The notes under the pieces: model-generated
Database searches by the model: none
The model's input: the letters and a program-made list of their open reading frames with translations, nothing else
Told to the model about the DNA's origin: nothing
Assembly: GCA_038250235.1 (NCBI GenBank)
Contig: JBBSCO010000007.1
Location: 1 to 64,000 of the forward strand
Direction: 5' to 3'
Length of the DNA stretch: 64,000 nucleotides
Origin: JAAUTS01 sp038250235
GTDB taxonomy: Bacteria > Verrucomicrobiota > Verrucomicrobiia > Methylacidiphilales > JAAUTS01
Translations under genes and position numbers: made by a program
In this document: positions 43,302 to 51,814 of the stretch, one piece after another
Layout of the letters: each line of letters starts with the position of its first letter
Position numbering within the stretch: the stretch's first letter is position 1

Positions 43302-44144
43302 ATGCAAAAAATTACTCTAGGACACAGTCCTGATCCGGATGATGCCTTTATGTTTTATGCCATGGCTTCCAAGCGGATTCCCATGGGCTCATACGAGTTT
43401 GAGCACATTTTGCAGGACATCCAGACACTGAATGAACGGGCCCGGCGCAAAGAGTTGGACGTCACTGCGGTGTCCATTCATGCCTACGCCTATTTGACCT
43501 CTGATTATGCCCTGATGCATTGCGGTGCGAGCATGGGAGACAATTACGGACCCATGCTGGTGTCGGACAAGTTTTATGGACGGAATGAATTGGCCGGAAA
43601 AAAGATCGCCGTACCCGGTTTGTTGACCAGCGCAAGCCTGGCCCTTCAGTTGTACTTGGGAAAAAAGATCGCCGAGTTGGATGTGGTGGTGGTTCCTTTT
43701 GATGAAATATTTGATGCTTTGAAACAGGGACGGGCGGAGGTGGGGCTCTTGATTCATGAAGGACAGCTCACGTATCACAGCGAAGGTTTTGTTCTTTGCG
43801 AAGATCTGGGCAAATGGTGGTTCCGTGACACGGGGGGCATGCCTTTGCCCCTGGGTGGGAATGTCATACGACGTTCCCTCGGGGAAAAGGCCATGGCGGA
43901 AATCACCCGGATCACGGAGGACAGTATCCGCTACGGGCTGGAACACCGCAAAGCGGGTGTGGAACACGCACTGCCTTTGGGTCGCGGATTGGATCATGCC
44001 ATGGCGGATCGTTTTATTGGCATGTATGTCAACGAATTGACGCTTGATTACGGGGAGCGCGGACGGAGCGCAGTGCGTGAATTCCTGAAGCGGGGCCATG
44101 AAGCGGGAATTTTGCCCCAACCTGTGGACGTGGTTTTTATCTAA
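43302..44144 (+). CDS. mqnD: 1,4-dihydroxy-6-naphthoate synthase
   Basis: 280 residues. SPDPDDAFMFYAMA at the N-terminus is the MqnA/MqnD-family start, and the protein lacks catalytic features distinguishing MqnA; ITLGHSPDPDDAF, DVTAVSIHAYAYL, IAVPGLLTSASLAL, DVVVVPFDEIFDALKQGRAEVGLLIHEGQLTY and GGMPLPLGGNVIRR all match MqnD. It converts cyclic de-hypoxanthine futalosine to 1,4-dihydroxy-6-naphthoate in the futalosine pathway to menaquinone. No other mqn gene is in the window, so the pathway is dispersed. Assignment to MqnD over MqnA rests on length and the LPLGG motif. Confidence 0.88.
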   Translation: MQKITLGHSPDPDDAFMFYAMASKRIPMGSYEFEHILQDIQTLNERARRKELDVTAVSIHAYAYLTSDYALMHCGASMGDNYGPMLVSDKFYGRNELAGKKIAVPGLLTSASLALQLYLGKKIAELDVVVVPFDEIFDALKQGRAEVGLLIHEGQLTYHSEGFVLCEDLGKWWFRDTGGMPLPLGGNVIRRSLGEKAMAEITRITEDSIRYGLEHRKAGVEHALPLGRGLDHAMADRFIGMYVNELTLDYGERGRSAVREFLKRGHEAGILPQPVDVVFI

Positions 44145-44158
44145 GCTAGCCTGTTTTC

Positions 44159-44602
44159 ATGAAGATCTTTTTCTGCCTATGGATGGCCCTGTTTCTCGGT
44201 CTGGCCCAGCTTCCGGCGACGGAGGATGAAAGCCTGAAAAAACTTCTGGAATTAATCAATCAGGAGCGGGTGGCCCAGGGTAAAATCGCCCTGAAAGAGT
44301 CTCCGGAACTGATGGGTGTGGCATGGGAGTGGTCCTACCGTATAGCCCAAGAGCGCAGAATGACGCACCGCAGGAACCTCTTGGAATTGTGTGAAAAATA
44401 CGATTACAGGTTCATGAATGAAAACCTGCACATGAACCTCAGTGAATTTGATCCGGCTAAAGTGGTTCAGAGCTGGATGAACAGCACCAACCACAAGCGG
44501 AACCTGTTGGAGGACAAAATTACCCTGATGGGGGTGGGTTTTTCCAAAGCAGTGGATGGATCCGTTTTCGTCGTTTTTAACGGTGCCTCCAAAGCACAAT
44601 AA
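44159..44602 (+). CDS. Secreted CAP/SCP-domain protein
   Basis: 147 residues with a signal peptide (KIFFCLWMALFLGLAQLP). The single CAP domain has LLELINQERVAQGKIALKESPELMGVAWEWSY, FMNENLHM and VVQSWMNSTNHKRNLL, corresponding to the helix-1, CAP1-like and CAP2-like segments of SCP/PR-1 proteins. It lacks one of the usual two His, so the metal site may be incomplete. Bacterial CAP proteins bind lipids or act on the envelope; the role here is unknown. It starts 14 bases after mqnD and is convergent with lpxA. Confidence 0.8.
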   Translation: MKIFFCLWMALFLGLAQLPATEDESLKKLLELINQERVAQGKIALKESPELMGVAWEWSYRIAQERRMTHRRNLLELCEKYDYRFMNENLHMNLSEFDPAKVVQSWMNSTNHKRNLLEDKITLMGVGFSKAVDGSVFVVFNGASKAQ

Positions 44603-44605
44603 AAA

Positions 44606-45373
44606 CTACCGGATCACGCCGCGTTGGCTGTTTTTCACGAAATCAATCAAAGTTTTGACATGGGTGGAATCGGGAAATTCCTGCTCCAGTGCCTGAATCG
44701 CCTGGGAGGTGTTCAACGTTGAATCGTAGAAACATTTGTAAGCTTTGCGGATGGTGGAAATAGCATCCTCGGAGAAATTCCTTCTTTGTAATCCCACCAG
44801 ATTGACAGCGGTGACTTCTGCCGGATTGCCGTCGGCGATAAAGAAGGGGGGGACATCCTTGACAATTTTGGAGCAGCCGCCGATGAGGGAGTGTTGGCCG
44901 ATGCGGCAGAACTGGTGCACGGCAGCCAGGCCGCTGATGATGGCGTGGTCTTCCACGATGACATGGCCGGCCAGGGTGCCGTTGTTCGAGAAAATGCAGT
45001 GGTTGCCGACCACACAGTTGTGCGCGATATGGCTGTAGGTCAGAAAAAAATTGTGGGAGCCAATGACGGTTTTTTCCCCGGGGCCTGTCCCGCGGTTGAC
45101 GCTGACAAACTCGCGGAATTCGTTATGATCCCCCACTTCCAGGTAAGTGGGTTCCCCGCTGTATTTGAGGTCCTGGGTTTTACCTCCAATGGAACAAAAA
45201 GGGTGGAAGAGGTTTTTTTTTCCGAAAGTGGAAGGTCCCTGTAGATTAACGTGGTTGGTGAGAACGCAGCCTTCTCCCAAAGTGACATCGCTGCCGATGA
45301 CGCAGAAGGGGCCGATCTCGATCTCTTGGGGCAGGCGGGCGGTCGGTGAAATGATGGCGGTATGATGAATCAT
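44606..45373 (-). CDS. lpxA: UDP-N-acetylglucosamine acyltransferase
   Basis: 255 residues, normal for LpxA, first step of lipid A synthesis. Hexapeptide repeats of a left-handed beta helix run from HHTAIISPTARL through VGNHCIFSNNGTLAG, and the catalytic His lies in YSHIAHNCVVG. The C-terminal helical domain starts at VNLVGLQRRNFSEDAI, as in Escherichia coli LpxA. It starts four bases downstream of the lpxC/fabZ stop, so they form one operon. A partial gene for LpxB or LpxD is not present in the window. Confidence 0.95.
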   Translation of the reverse strand: MIHHTAIISPTARLPQEIEIGPFCVIGSDVTLGEGCVLTNHVNLQGPSTFGKKNLFHPFCSIGGKTQDLKYSGEPTYLEVGDHNEFREFVSVNRGTGPGEKTVIGSHNFFLTYSHIAHNCVVGNHCIFSNNGTLAGHVIVEDHAIISGLAAVHQFCRIGQHSLIGGCSKIVKDVPPFFIADGNPAEVTAVNLVGLQRRNFSEDAISTIRKAYKCFYDSTLNTSQAIQALEQEFPDSTHVKTLIDFVKNSQRGVIR

Positions 45374-45377
45374 TCGG

Positions 45378-46688
45378 CTACTGGATGGCGAAGGTCATCT
45401 CACCCTGGGAAACCACTTCCCCGTTGACGGTGCATTGGCCCACGGCTTTGCCGATCTTGCCCCGGGATTTGACCAGTTCGACCTGGATGATGAGGGTGTC
45501 TCCGGGCATGACGGGGCGACGGAATTTGATGTTGTCGGCACTCATGAAAAAGCCGAGACGTCCGGCGTTTTCCGCTTTGCGCAACAGAAGGATGCTGGCG
45601 ACCTGGGCCATGGCTTCAATCTGCAGAACGCCGGGCATGACCGGGTGGCCGGGGAAATGGCCCTGGAAATAGGGTTCGTTGATGGTGACGGATTTGGCGC
45701 CGGTGGCTTTGGTTTCACCTTCAAACTTGAGAATACGATCCACCATGAGGAAGGGATAGCGGTGGGGCAGGATACGCATGACCTGATTGACATCCAGGGC
45801 ACCTTCGCCGACCGGGATATTTTCCACCGGCATCAGCTGGTTCAGGTATTTACGATAATTCCGGGAGAGGGCCTTGGCAAATTCCGTGTTCAGGGCGTGG
45901 CTGGGTTTGGAGGTAATGATATGGGCTTTGAGCCGGAAAGGGAAAAGGGCGAGGTCACCGATGATATCCAGGACTTTGTGCCGGACAAATTCATCCGTGA
46001 AGCGCATGGGCTCTTTACTCAGGACGCTTTCGCCGCGGATGACGATGGCATTTTCCAGGCTGCCACCTTTAATCAGGCCCTTGTCCAGCAGGGGTTGGAC
46101 TTCTTCGTAAAAGACAAAGGTGCGGGCCTTGGCGATATCCCGTTTGTAAACTTCGGGGTTGATCTCCTGGCTGAAATACTGGGTGTGGAATCCGGTATGA
46201 TTGGCGTTGGTGCAGCTGATTTTGAAGCTGTCATCCGGCAGGGCAATCATGAACGACCCGTCTTTGCCTTCGATGCTGATGGGTTCCTTGATTTCAAAAT
46301 ACGAGCGGGGAACATCCTGTTCCTTCCATCCTGCGCTTTCGACCAACTGGACATAGGGCTCGGCACTGCCATCCCCGATAGGCGGCTCGTTGGCATCCAT
46401 GGAAACATAGGCGTTGTCGATGTCGAGTCCGCGGAGGGCAGAAAGAAGATGTTCAATGGTGTGAATTTTGACCGAACCTTCGGAAATGGTCGTGGCGCGC
46501 TCCACCTGCTTGACATTGTCGGCCAGGGCATGGACGGTCGGTTCATCCGGCAAATCGGTGCGTCGGAAAACAAAGCCAGTATCGGCAGGGGCGGGTAGAA
46601 TGGTCAGTTTGACCGTATTCCCGGTATGGAGGGCGGAGCCCATGATCGTGGCTTCGCGCTCTAGGGTGGTTTGCAAGGTGACTGGCAT
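45378..46688 (-). CDS. lpxC/fabZ: Fused LpxC deacetylase and FabZ dehydratase
   Basis: 436 residues from ATG 46688; GTG 46703 is an alternative. The LpxC part (about 1-285) shows HTIEHLLSAL (HxxEH zinc/catalytic segment) and RHKVLDIIGDL (the zinc ligand His and Asp segment). The FabZ part (about 300-436) shows LPHRYPFLMVDRIL and GHFPGHPVMPGVLQIEAMAQ with the catalytic His and Glu. LpxC commits UDP-acyl-GlcNAc to lipid A; FabZ dehydrates 3-hydroxyacyl-ACP, which competes for the same substrate pool. The fusion is known from Bacteroidota, Chlamydiota relatives and Verrucomicrobiota and supports the taxonomic reading. Confidence 0.95.
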   Translation of the reverse strand: MPVTLQTTLEREATIMGSALHTGNTVKLTILPAPADTGFVFRRTDLPDEPTVHALADNVKQVERATTISEGSVKIHTIEHLLSALRGLDIDNAYVSMDANEPPIGDGSAEPYVQLVESAGWKEQDVPRSYFEIKEPISIEGKDGSFMIALPDDSFKISCTNANHTGFHTQYFSQEINPEVYKRDIAKARTFVFYEEVQPLLDKGLIKGGSLENAIVIRGESVLSKEPMRFTDEFVRHKVLDIIGDLALFPFRLKAHIITSKPSHALNTEFAKALSRNYRKYLNQLMPVENIPVGEGALDVNQVMRILPHRYPFLMVDRILKFEGETKATGAKSVTINEPYFQGHFPGHPVMPGVLQIEAMAQVASILLLRKAENAGRLGFFMSADNIKFRRPVMPGDTLIIQVELVKSRGKIGKAVGQCTVNGEVVSQGEMTFAIQ

Positions 46689-46864
46689 CGACGTTTGTAG
46701 CACGCCTTTTTTCAGCTTGGCAAGAGGTCGATTGCCCTCTTTGAAGGTATCAGGGTTTCGAGACCCCCTTTTTCGGCAGCTTAACGGGCTGGTTTTCCTG
46801 AAAACAAGGGAAAGAAGGGATATTTTAACCTGGGAGTAATGCTTTATCGATAAAAAAATTGGGC

Positions 46865-47575
46865 TTAGGCAGGTATCCAGTAAAGCATTCGTCCACAGTC
46901 CTCGCAGGTCGCAGGGCGTTGGCCGGACTTGGCATTAAGAATGGTCTGCTGGGTCAGCTTCATGTGACAGCCGCCGCAGTTGGTTCCATGTTCGACGGGA
47001 ACAATGGCAATGTCTCCTTTGCTTTGCAGCAGACGGCGGTAGCGGCCCAGTTCAACAGGGTCAATTTTGGCCGCTATATCCACCACATCGACTTCCAGTC
47101 GTTTTTTGGATTCTTCCAGGGCCAGTTTTTTGGCTGCCAGATCGTTCTTGCGGTTTTGGGCGGCTTTTTCAAACTCTTTGACCCTGAGTGATTCCACCGC
47201 CACGGCTTTCTGGGCCGTTTCATACTTTTCCATCAATTCCAGTTCTTTGTCTTCGATTTCGATGATGGCTTTTTCGGCGCGTTCGATTTCGGTGTTAAGT
47301 GCCTGGAACTGTTCGTTATTGCGCGTTTCAAACTGCTGCGTTTTGTATTTGGAGATATTGGTTTTTTTGCTCAGAACCTCGTTGTCCAGGTTTTTGCGTT
47401 CGCTCTCGATCTGATTGGTGCGGAGTTTCAGGGCCTCGAATTCCGACATTTGAAATGCGAGTTTATCGCTGATGGATTTTTCTTCCTGAGGTATAAGTTG
47501 CAGATCTTTCAGGGTCTGGCGCAGTTTGATGTCGCGATCTTGTAAAACGAGGAGACTTTCCAGAACGGGTAACAT
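46865..47575 (-). CDS. DUF164/CT398-like coiled-coil zinc-ribbon protein
   Basis: 236 residues. A long coiled coil (about residues 5-170; QMSEFEALKLRTNQIESERKNL, EKAIIEIEDKELELMEKYE) is followed by a C-terminal zinc ribbon with GTNCGGCHMKLTQQTI and CEDCGRMLY. The order is that of DUF164 (CT398/HP0958-like) proteins; the Helicobacter homologue binds flagellin mRNA and RpoN, the Chlamydia one binds RpoN and type III secretion parts. In this window there are no flagellar genes. A role in sigma-54 or RNA binding is therefore inferred only from distant relatives. Confidence 0.85.
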   Translation of the reverse strand: MLPVLESLLVLQDRDIKLRQTLKDLQLIPQEEKSISDKLAFQMSEFEALKLRTNQIESERKNLDNEVLSKKTNISKYKTQQFETRNNEQFQALNTEIERAEKAIIEIEDKELELMEKYETAQKAVAVESLRVKEFEKAAQNRKNDLAAKKLALEESKKRLEVDVVDIAAKIDPVELGRYRRLLQSKGDIAIVPVEHGTNCGGCHMKLTQQTILNAKSGQRPATCEDCGRMLYWIPA

Positions 47576-47605
47576 TAAAACCAGTTAACCGGAAAGCGGG
47601 AAAAC

Positions 47606-47845
47606 ATGCAACTGCCTTGCTTCATGCTCATGGCCAAGCATGGTGATTTTATGGAGCGGGTTTTTACTTTGGCTGAGCGGGACAAATTGCGGGAAGCCCG
47701 TCATGAGGTGGCCCGAAGGATTGGATTTGTACAAAGAAGCCCGCTTGATCAGCAGATTGGCAAATCCAAAGCCAAAAAAGCCGCCCTCAAAGCACTTTAT
47801 GGTGAATACGGACAACCTTTCCGCCGAACAACAGAAAAGGGCTGA
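47606..47845 (+). CDS. Small hypothetical protein, upstream member of overlapping pair
   Basis: 79 residues, not recognised; a start at ATG 47624 or 47630 is also possible. It is basic (ARHEVARRIGFVQRS, GKSKAKKAALKAL) and has no cysteine pair or membrane helix. Its last 47 bases overlap the start of the next small gene in another frame, suggesting coupled translation. Basic character would suit RNA or DNA binding; nothing firmer can be said. Confidence 0.45.
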   Translation: MQLPCFMLMAKHGDFMERVFTLAERDKLREARHEVARRIGFVQRSPLDQQIGKSKAKKAALKALYGEYGQPFRRTTEKG

Positions 47846-48128
47846 AACCGCAGTCCAGGTCAGTGAAGCCTTCCGTAAAGAAGGGTTTCAGCTCAACCAA
47901 TACGGTGGAGCTACGGTCGAATTCTATACTCAAGGTCTTTATGCAATCGGTGATATGAACCTGGGGGGGGCGGAACTTTATTCGAACCGTTTTGTGAGGA
48001 TTCAAACTGTAAAGGGTTCTCTTTTAATGGAGGCCTCCGAGGAAGAGATTTCCCAGCGGTTACTTTACGGTATCTATCCTCAACCCAATAAAGAGCAGGC
48101 ACAGGCAGCGAAACCTTTGGTTACGTAA
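47799..48128 (+). CDS. Small hypothetical protein, downstream member of overlapping pair
   Basis: 109 residues from ATG 47799 (MVNTDNLSAEQQKRAETAVQ); the open frame runs further upstream but the reading there is unlike protein. Predicted mixed fold with GFQLNQYGGATVEFYTQG, IQTVKGSLLMEASEE and a Pro/Gln/Ala-rich end. Not recognised. Small tandem genes of this shape often belong to antitoxin or regulatory pairs, but there is no family match to support that here. Confidence 0.5.
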   Translation: MVNTDNLSAEQQKRAETAVQVSEAFRKEGFQLNQYGGATVEFYTQGLYAIGDMNLGGAELYSNRFVRIQTVKGSLLMEASEEEISQRLLYGIYPQPNKEQAQAAKPLVT

Positions 48129-48149
48129 GGATTGTTAAGTAGCCCTTCC

Positions 48150-48266
48150 ATGGACTGGGAGGAGGCCCGGAGGATTGCACGGCTGCCGGGTTTCAAAGTG
48201 GAAGCAGAACTGGATCAACTCCTTGTCCAGTGCCGCAAGGAGCTTGGCCTTCCAGCTGAAGGGTGA
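48150..48266 (+). CDS. Possible 38-residue peptide
   Basis: ATG 48150 to TGA 48266 reads MDWEEARRIARLPGFKVEAE then LDQLLVQCRKELGLPAEG. It is an amphipathic, helix-prone sequence directly after the preceding small gene. There is no clear ribosome site, so this is a weak call. Confidence 0.3.
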   Translation: MDWEEARRIARLPGFKVEAELDQLLVQCRKELGLPAEG

Positions 48267-48571
48267 TTTTAGCGCAAATCCCCGTAGGAATATTTCATTA
48301 TTGTTCACTAGGGCCTGGCGCCAAAATGGAATGACTGGGCGATAAAACATCCACCCATCACGACACAAGGCCGCTTCTACGCCGGAGAACTGTAGGAGCG
48401 ACCTTGTGTCGCGATGGCCTTATCCGGGGGATGTAAAACAATCAACCCCCTATGCTTTGAGGGTGATGTCGCCTACCTAGTGTCCTGATATCGAAATTAC
48501 TTTATTAATTTGCGGGGTAGGCGTTGAGCCCGGGAATAGGAATAGGAATAGGATGTTATATTGATTCCCGC
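48267..48571. other. 305-base stretch without a gene, holding a REP-like palindrome
   Basis: No open frame here looks like protein. The only structure seen is the 63-base palindrome at 48355-48417, plus a short tandem GGAATA run near 48537-48551. Confidence 0.6.
48355..48417. repeat. REP-like palindrome
   Basis: The left arm CCATCACGACACAAGGCCGC and the right arm (48391-48417) are near reverse complements around an 11-base loop, TCTAC/GTAGGAGCG at the base. GTAGGAGCGACCTTGTGTCG resembles the GTAGGAGCG... repeats (REP) known from other Gram-negative genomes, usually placed in pairs between genes. It may be transposed by a RAYT transposase elsewhere. Confidence 0.75.
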
Positions 48572-48858
48572 CTAATGTTTGTTTCTCAATGATAAAGTGA
48601 ACGGTCTCTTCTGCTTTGAAATCGGTGAAAGCATCTTGATTGGGAGCAATAACATCACGGTCTTTCCACTTGATTTAGTAACGAACTTACTCATATCTTC
48701 AGCGCAGTTGAACACCTTCAGGACGAGCACGGAGCCGGGTTTCCAACTGAACTCCAAACGCTGTGGCAGGCCGGGGGGGATGATTTTTCCTGACCTTGTG
48801 TGCCAAGAATTGATCCTGAAATAAGCAGAAGAATAAGGGCGGATGCAGCGTGATTCAT
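48572..48858 (-). pseudogene. Small secreted protein gene broken in a C7 run
   Basis: From ATG 48858 the frame reads MNHAASALILLLISGSILG, a signal peptide, then QEKSSPPACH and soon stops. In the next frame the text PPGLPQRLEFSWKPGSVLVL continues to a stop at 48572 (ending RPFTLSLRNKH). One extra C in the run of seven at 48773-48779 (G run on the plus strand) would join them into a protein of about 95 residues, secreted. It is either a sequencing slip, a pseudogene or a phase-variable gene. The restored protein is not recognised. Confidence 0.55.
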
Positions 48859-48866
48859 GAAACCTG

Positions 48867-49457
48867 TCAGCGGTGGGCGAGCAGTTTTTCCGTATATTTC
48901 GCCAGAAGATCAAACTCCAGATTGACGCGGTCTCCAGCTTTTCTGGCCCCCAATGCTGTGACTTCATGGGTGTGTGGGATGATCCAGACGTTGAAGCGGC
49001 GCTTGGACACTTTGCCTACGGTCAGGCTGATTCCGTCGATGGCGATGCATCCTTTCGGAACAACATAACGTTCCATACTCTCGGGGACTTCGACTTCCAG
49101 CACGTAATCGTTGCCCTCTTTTTCCCATTGGGTGATGATGCCGGTGCCATCAATATGACCGGTGACGAAGTGTCCGCCGATACGGTCGTTCATTTTGAGA
49201 GAACGCTCCAGATTGACCAGGCTGCCGCTCTCGAGGTCGCCGAGATTGGTAGCGCGCAAGGTTTCCTGAAGGAGATCGAAGGTGATTTTTTTACCGCTGA
49301 CGGATGTGACGGTCAGGCAGCAGCCGTTGTTGGCAATACTATCGCCCAGTTGAATGTTCTGCAAAGCCTTGTCCGCCTCGACGGTCAGCTTGCAGACTGG
49401 CCCCTCCTGCTGGAGGACCTGTACTATTCCGGTTTCTTCGACGAGTCCAGTGAACAT
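48867..49457 (-). CDS. ribE: Riboflavin synthase, alpha chain
   Basis: 196 residues, made of two similar halves of the lumazine-binding barrel fold. MFTGLVEETGIV is the conserved N-terminus; GDSIANNGCCLTVT and the second-half equivalents MNDRIGGHFVTGHIDGTG and KGCIAIDGISLTVG show the repeat. It dismutates two 6,7-dimethyl-8-ribityllumazine molecules to riboflavin. ribD ends 14 bases upstream on the same strand, so ribD-ribE is an operon; ribBA and ribH are about 7 kb away. Confidence 0.95.
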   Translation of the reverse strand: MFTGLVEETGIVQVLQQEGPVCKLTVEADKALQNIQLGDSIANNGCCLTVTSVSGKKITFDLLQETLRATNLGDLESGSLVNLERSLKMNDRIGGHFVTGHIDGTGIITQWEKEGNDYVLEVEVPESMERYVVPKGCIAIDGISLTVGKVSKRRFNVWIIPHTHEVTALGARKAGDRVNLEFDLLAKYTEKLLAHR

Positions 49458-49471
49458 GGGGGAGGTTTCGG

Positions 49472-50509
49472 TTATAAAGTTTCGGGTTGCGGGTTGGAAG
49501 CCACAAGGCCCTGGACTTTCAGATCCGGGCCCAGTTTTGTTATGACTGTTTCTTTCAAGGAAAGTTGCAGCAGAATCGAGGCATCGACCAGCTTCGATTG
49601 CTGGGAATGTCCCTGGAAGTTGAGAGGGGCGAAGTAGAGCACGGCTTCGTTGATCAGTTTTTTCCCCGCCAGATCCCGGAAGATCCCGGCTCCACCCTCG
49701 ACAAGCAGCCGGTTGACTCCTTTTTTCCCAAGGTCCTGCAACACCTGCTTCCAGGTCTTGTTTTGGTAGATCAGGGTTCTTGAGCTGTGCCCGTCCGTGA
49801 GAAGATGTAATGGTTTCGGGAATTTTCCGGAACGGGTGAGCACCACACGCCAGGGTTGTTTTACGGACTTCCCGCCCGTCCGGACGGTCAGCCGTGGGTT
49901 GTCTGTCCGTGCCGTTCCCGCCCCGACAAGAATGGCATCACAATGGGATCGCAGTTTGTGAACGTCCCGGCGGGCTTTTTCTCCGGTCAACCAGGCGCCT
50001 TGTCCTTTGGGACGGGTAAGTTTGCCATCGACCGAAAGAGCGGCCTTGGCGATGACCCAGGGCTGTCCGGTGCTGATCCAATGGTTGAAGGAACGGTTCA
50101 GGTGTTCTGCCTCCCCGGCCAGAACGCCAGTGACAACCTGGATACCTGCCTTGCGTAACAGGGGGTAAGCTCTGCCTGTATGGCAAGGGTTGGGGTCCGT
50201 GGCGGCGACAACCACACAGGCCACTTTTTCCTGGATCAGGGCCTCGGTGCAGGGAGGTGTCTTTCCGTGTGTGCAACAGGGCTCCAACGTGACATAGACG
50301 GTTGAGCCCTTAACTGTGTGGCCCTTTCGCCGCGCATCGCGGAGGGCTTCGATCTCGGCATGGGCTTGCCCGGCCTGCCTGTGCCAGCCCTGACCCAGCA
50401 AGCGTCCGTTTTTCACAATGACAGAACCAACGCAGGGGTTCGGACTGGTCTTTCCCTGTCCCTTGCGGGCCAGGGTCAAAGCCATTTTCATCCAGTCCTC
50501 GTGAGTCAC
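49472..50509 (-). CDS. ribD: Bifunctional riboflavin deaminase/reductase
   Basis: 345 residues. The N-terminal deaminase domain has HAEIEAL and EPCCTHGKTPPC, the zinc-binding HAE...PCxxxxxxxxC set (about residues 50-90). The C-terminal reductase domain has SVDGKLT, ILVGAGTARTDNPRLTVR and LLVEGGAGIFRDL. The protein deaminates and then reduces the pyrimidine intermediate in riboflavin synthesis. It is complete in length and shows no missing key residue. Transcribed before ribE with a 14-base gap. Confidence 0.95.
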   Translation of the reverse strand: MTHEDWMKMALTLARKGQGKTSPNPCVGSVIVKNGRLLGQGWHRQAGQAHAEIEALRDARRKGHTVKGSTVYVTLEPCCTHGKTPPCTEALIQEKVACVVVAATDPNPCHTGRAYPLLRKAGIQVVTGVLAGEAEHLNRSFNHWISTGQPWVIAKAALSVDGKLTRPKGQGAWLTGEKARRDVHKLRSHCDAILVGAGTARTDNPRLTVRTGGKSVKQPWRVVLTRSGKFPKPLHLLTDGHSSRTLIYQNKTWKQVLQDLGKKGVNRLLVEGGAGIFRDLAGKKLINEAVLYFAPLNFQGHSQQSKLVDASILLQLSLKETVITKLGPDLKVQGLVASNPQPETL

Positions 50510-50614
50510 CCTTCCATACTAAAGATCCCGTAACAGCTGGCAAGCCCATGCCCTGGACATTCCTGCTCTTTAATTTTTGCTGGACTGAAAAATCCTTTGC
50601 ATCAGGTTATCCAA

Positions 50615-51814
50615 ATGTTGATCCGCCCCAAAATCCGTGGTTTTATTTGTATCACCGCCCATCCCGAGGGCTGTTCTGCCCATGTCCGTCAGCAGGCCGA
50701 CTATGTAAAATCCAAAGGATCGATCGCCCTGGGCCCCAAGAAGGTTCTCGTGATCGGTTCTTCCACCGGTTACGGCCTCTCCTCCCGCATTATGGCGGCT
50801 TTCGGCAGTGGTGCGGCCACCATCGGTCTGTTTTTTGAAAAACCTGCCGAGGAAGACCGGACTGGTTCTGCCGGATGGTATAATTCAGTGGCTTTCGAGC
50901 AACAGGCCCATGCCGCCGGGCTCTACGCCAAAAGCCTCAACGGCGATGCCTTTTCCGATAACATCAAGAAACAGGCCATTGAGCTGATCAAAAAAGATCT
51001 CGGTTCCGTGGATCTGGTCGTCTACAGCCTGGCATCCCCCCGCCGCACCAATCCCAGGAGCGGGCTTACATCCAAGTCCTGCCTGAAACCAATTGGAGCC
51101 TCCTACTCGGCCAAGACGCTCGACACCGATCGTGAACTGGTCAATGACATCACCATAGAACCTGCCAGCGAGCAGGAGATCCTGGACACTGCTGCCGTCA
51201 TGGGCGGTGAAGACTGGCAGTGGTGGATCGATGCTTTGGCGGAAGCCGGGGTGTTGGCACCCAATGCCCAAACGGTGGCCTATTCCTACATCGGGCCCGA
51301 GCTGACTTTCCCTATCTACCGCAATGGAACCATCGGCAAAGCCAAGGAACATCTGGAGTCCACGGCCAAGGTTTTGCACGAGCGTCTGTCCAAGACCGGT
51401 GGAGCCGCCTACGTTTCCGTCAACAAGGCCCTGGTGACCCAGGCCAGTTCGGCCATTCCCGTGGTTCCGCTCTACATTTCATTGCTCTACAAAGTCATGA
51501 AAGAAAAAGGTCTGCATGAAGGCTGTATTGAGCAGATCCAACGGCTCTTTGCTGAACGGTTATACAACAACGCCGATGTCCAACTGGACAGTGGTGGGCG
51601 CATCCGCATTGACGACTGGGAAATGAAACCCGAAATTCAGTCGGCTGTAGCCAAACTCTGGCCTACGGTGACGACGGAGAATCTGAAATCCATTTCCGAC
51701 TTTGAGAGTTATCAGAAAGAGTTTTTGAAGCTTTTCGGTTTCGGCCTCCCCGGCGTCGATTACGAAGCGGAGGCGGATCCGATGCAGGTCAAGGGCCAGC
51801 CGGCTGTGATTTGA
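50615..51814 (+). CDS. fabV: Trans-2-enoyl-ACP/CoA reductase, FabV type
   Basis: 399 residues from ATG 50615 (MLIRPKIRGFICI matches the family start). It has the NAD-binding VLVIGSSTGYGLSSRI near residue 47 and YSLASPRRTNPRSG. The active-site Y-x8-K motif is present as YRNGTIGKAK, the Lys being the last of these. FabV completes each round of fatty acid elongation by reducing the 2,3-double bond, and is naturally insensitive to triclosan. It is monocistronic, separated from ribD by a divergent gap of about 100 bases. Confidence 0.95.
   Translation: MLIRPKIRGFICITAHPEGCSAHVRQQADYVKSKGSIALGPKKVLVIGSSTGYGLSSRIMAAFGSGAATIGLFFEKPAEEDRTGSAGWYNSVAFEQQAHAAGLYAKSLNGDAFSDNIKKQAIELIKKDLGSVDLVVYSLASPRRTNPRSGLTSKSCLKPIGASYSAKTLDTDRELVNDITIEPASEQEILDTAAVMGGEDWQWWIDALAEAGVLAPNAQTVAYSYIGPELTFPIYRNGTIGKAKEHLESTAKVLHERLSKTGGAAYVSVNKALVTQASSAIPVVPLYISLLYKVMKEKGLHEGCIEQIQRLFAERLYNNADVQLDSGGRIRIDDWEMKPEIQSAVAKLWPTVTTENLKSISDFESYQKEFLKLFGFGLPGVDYEAEADPMQVKGQPAVI

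Noticed and set aside
48867..48967. Longer minus-strand frame reaching from 48572 into ribE
   Set aside because: The overlap with ribE is not plausible as coding; only the part from the signal peptide onwards looks like a (broken) gene.
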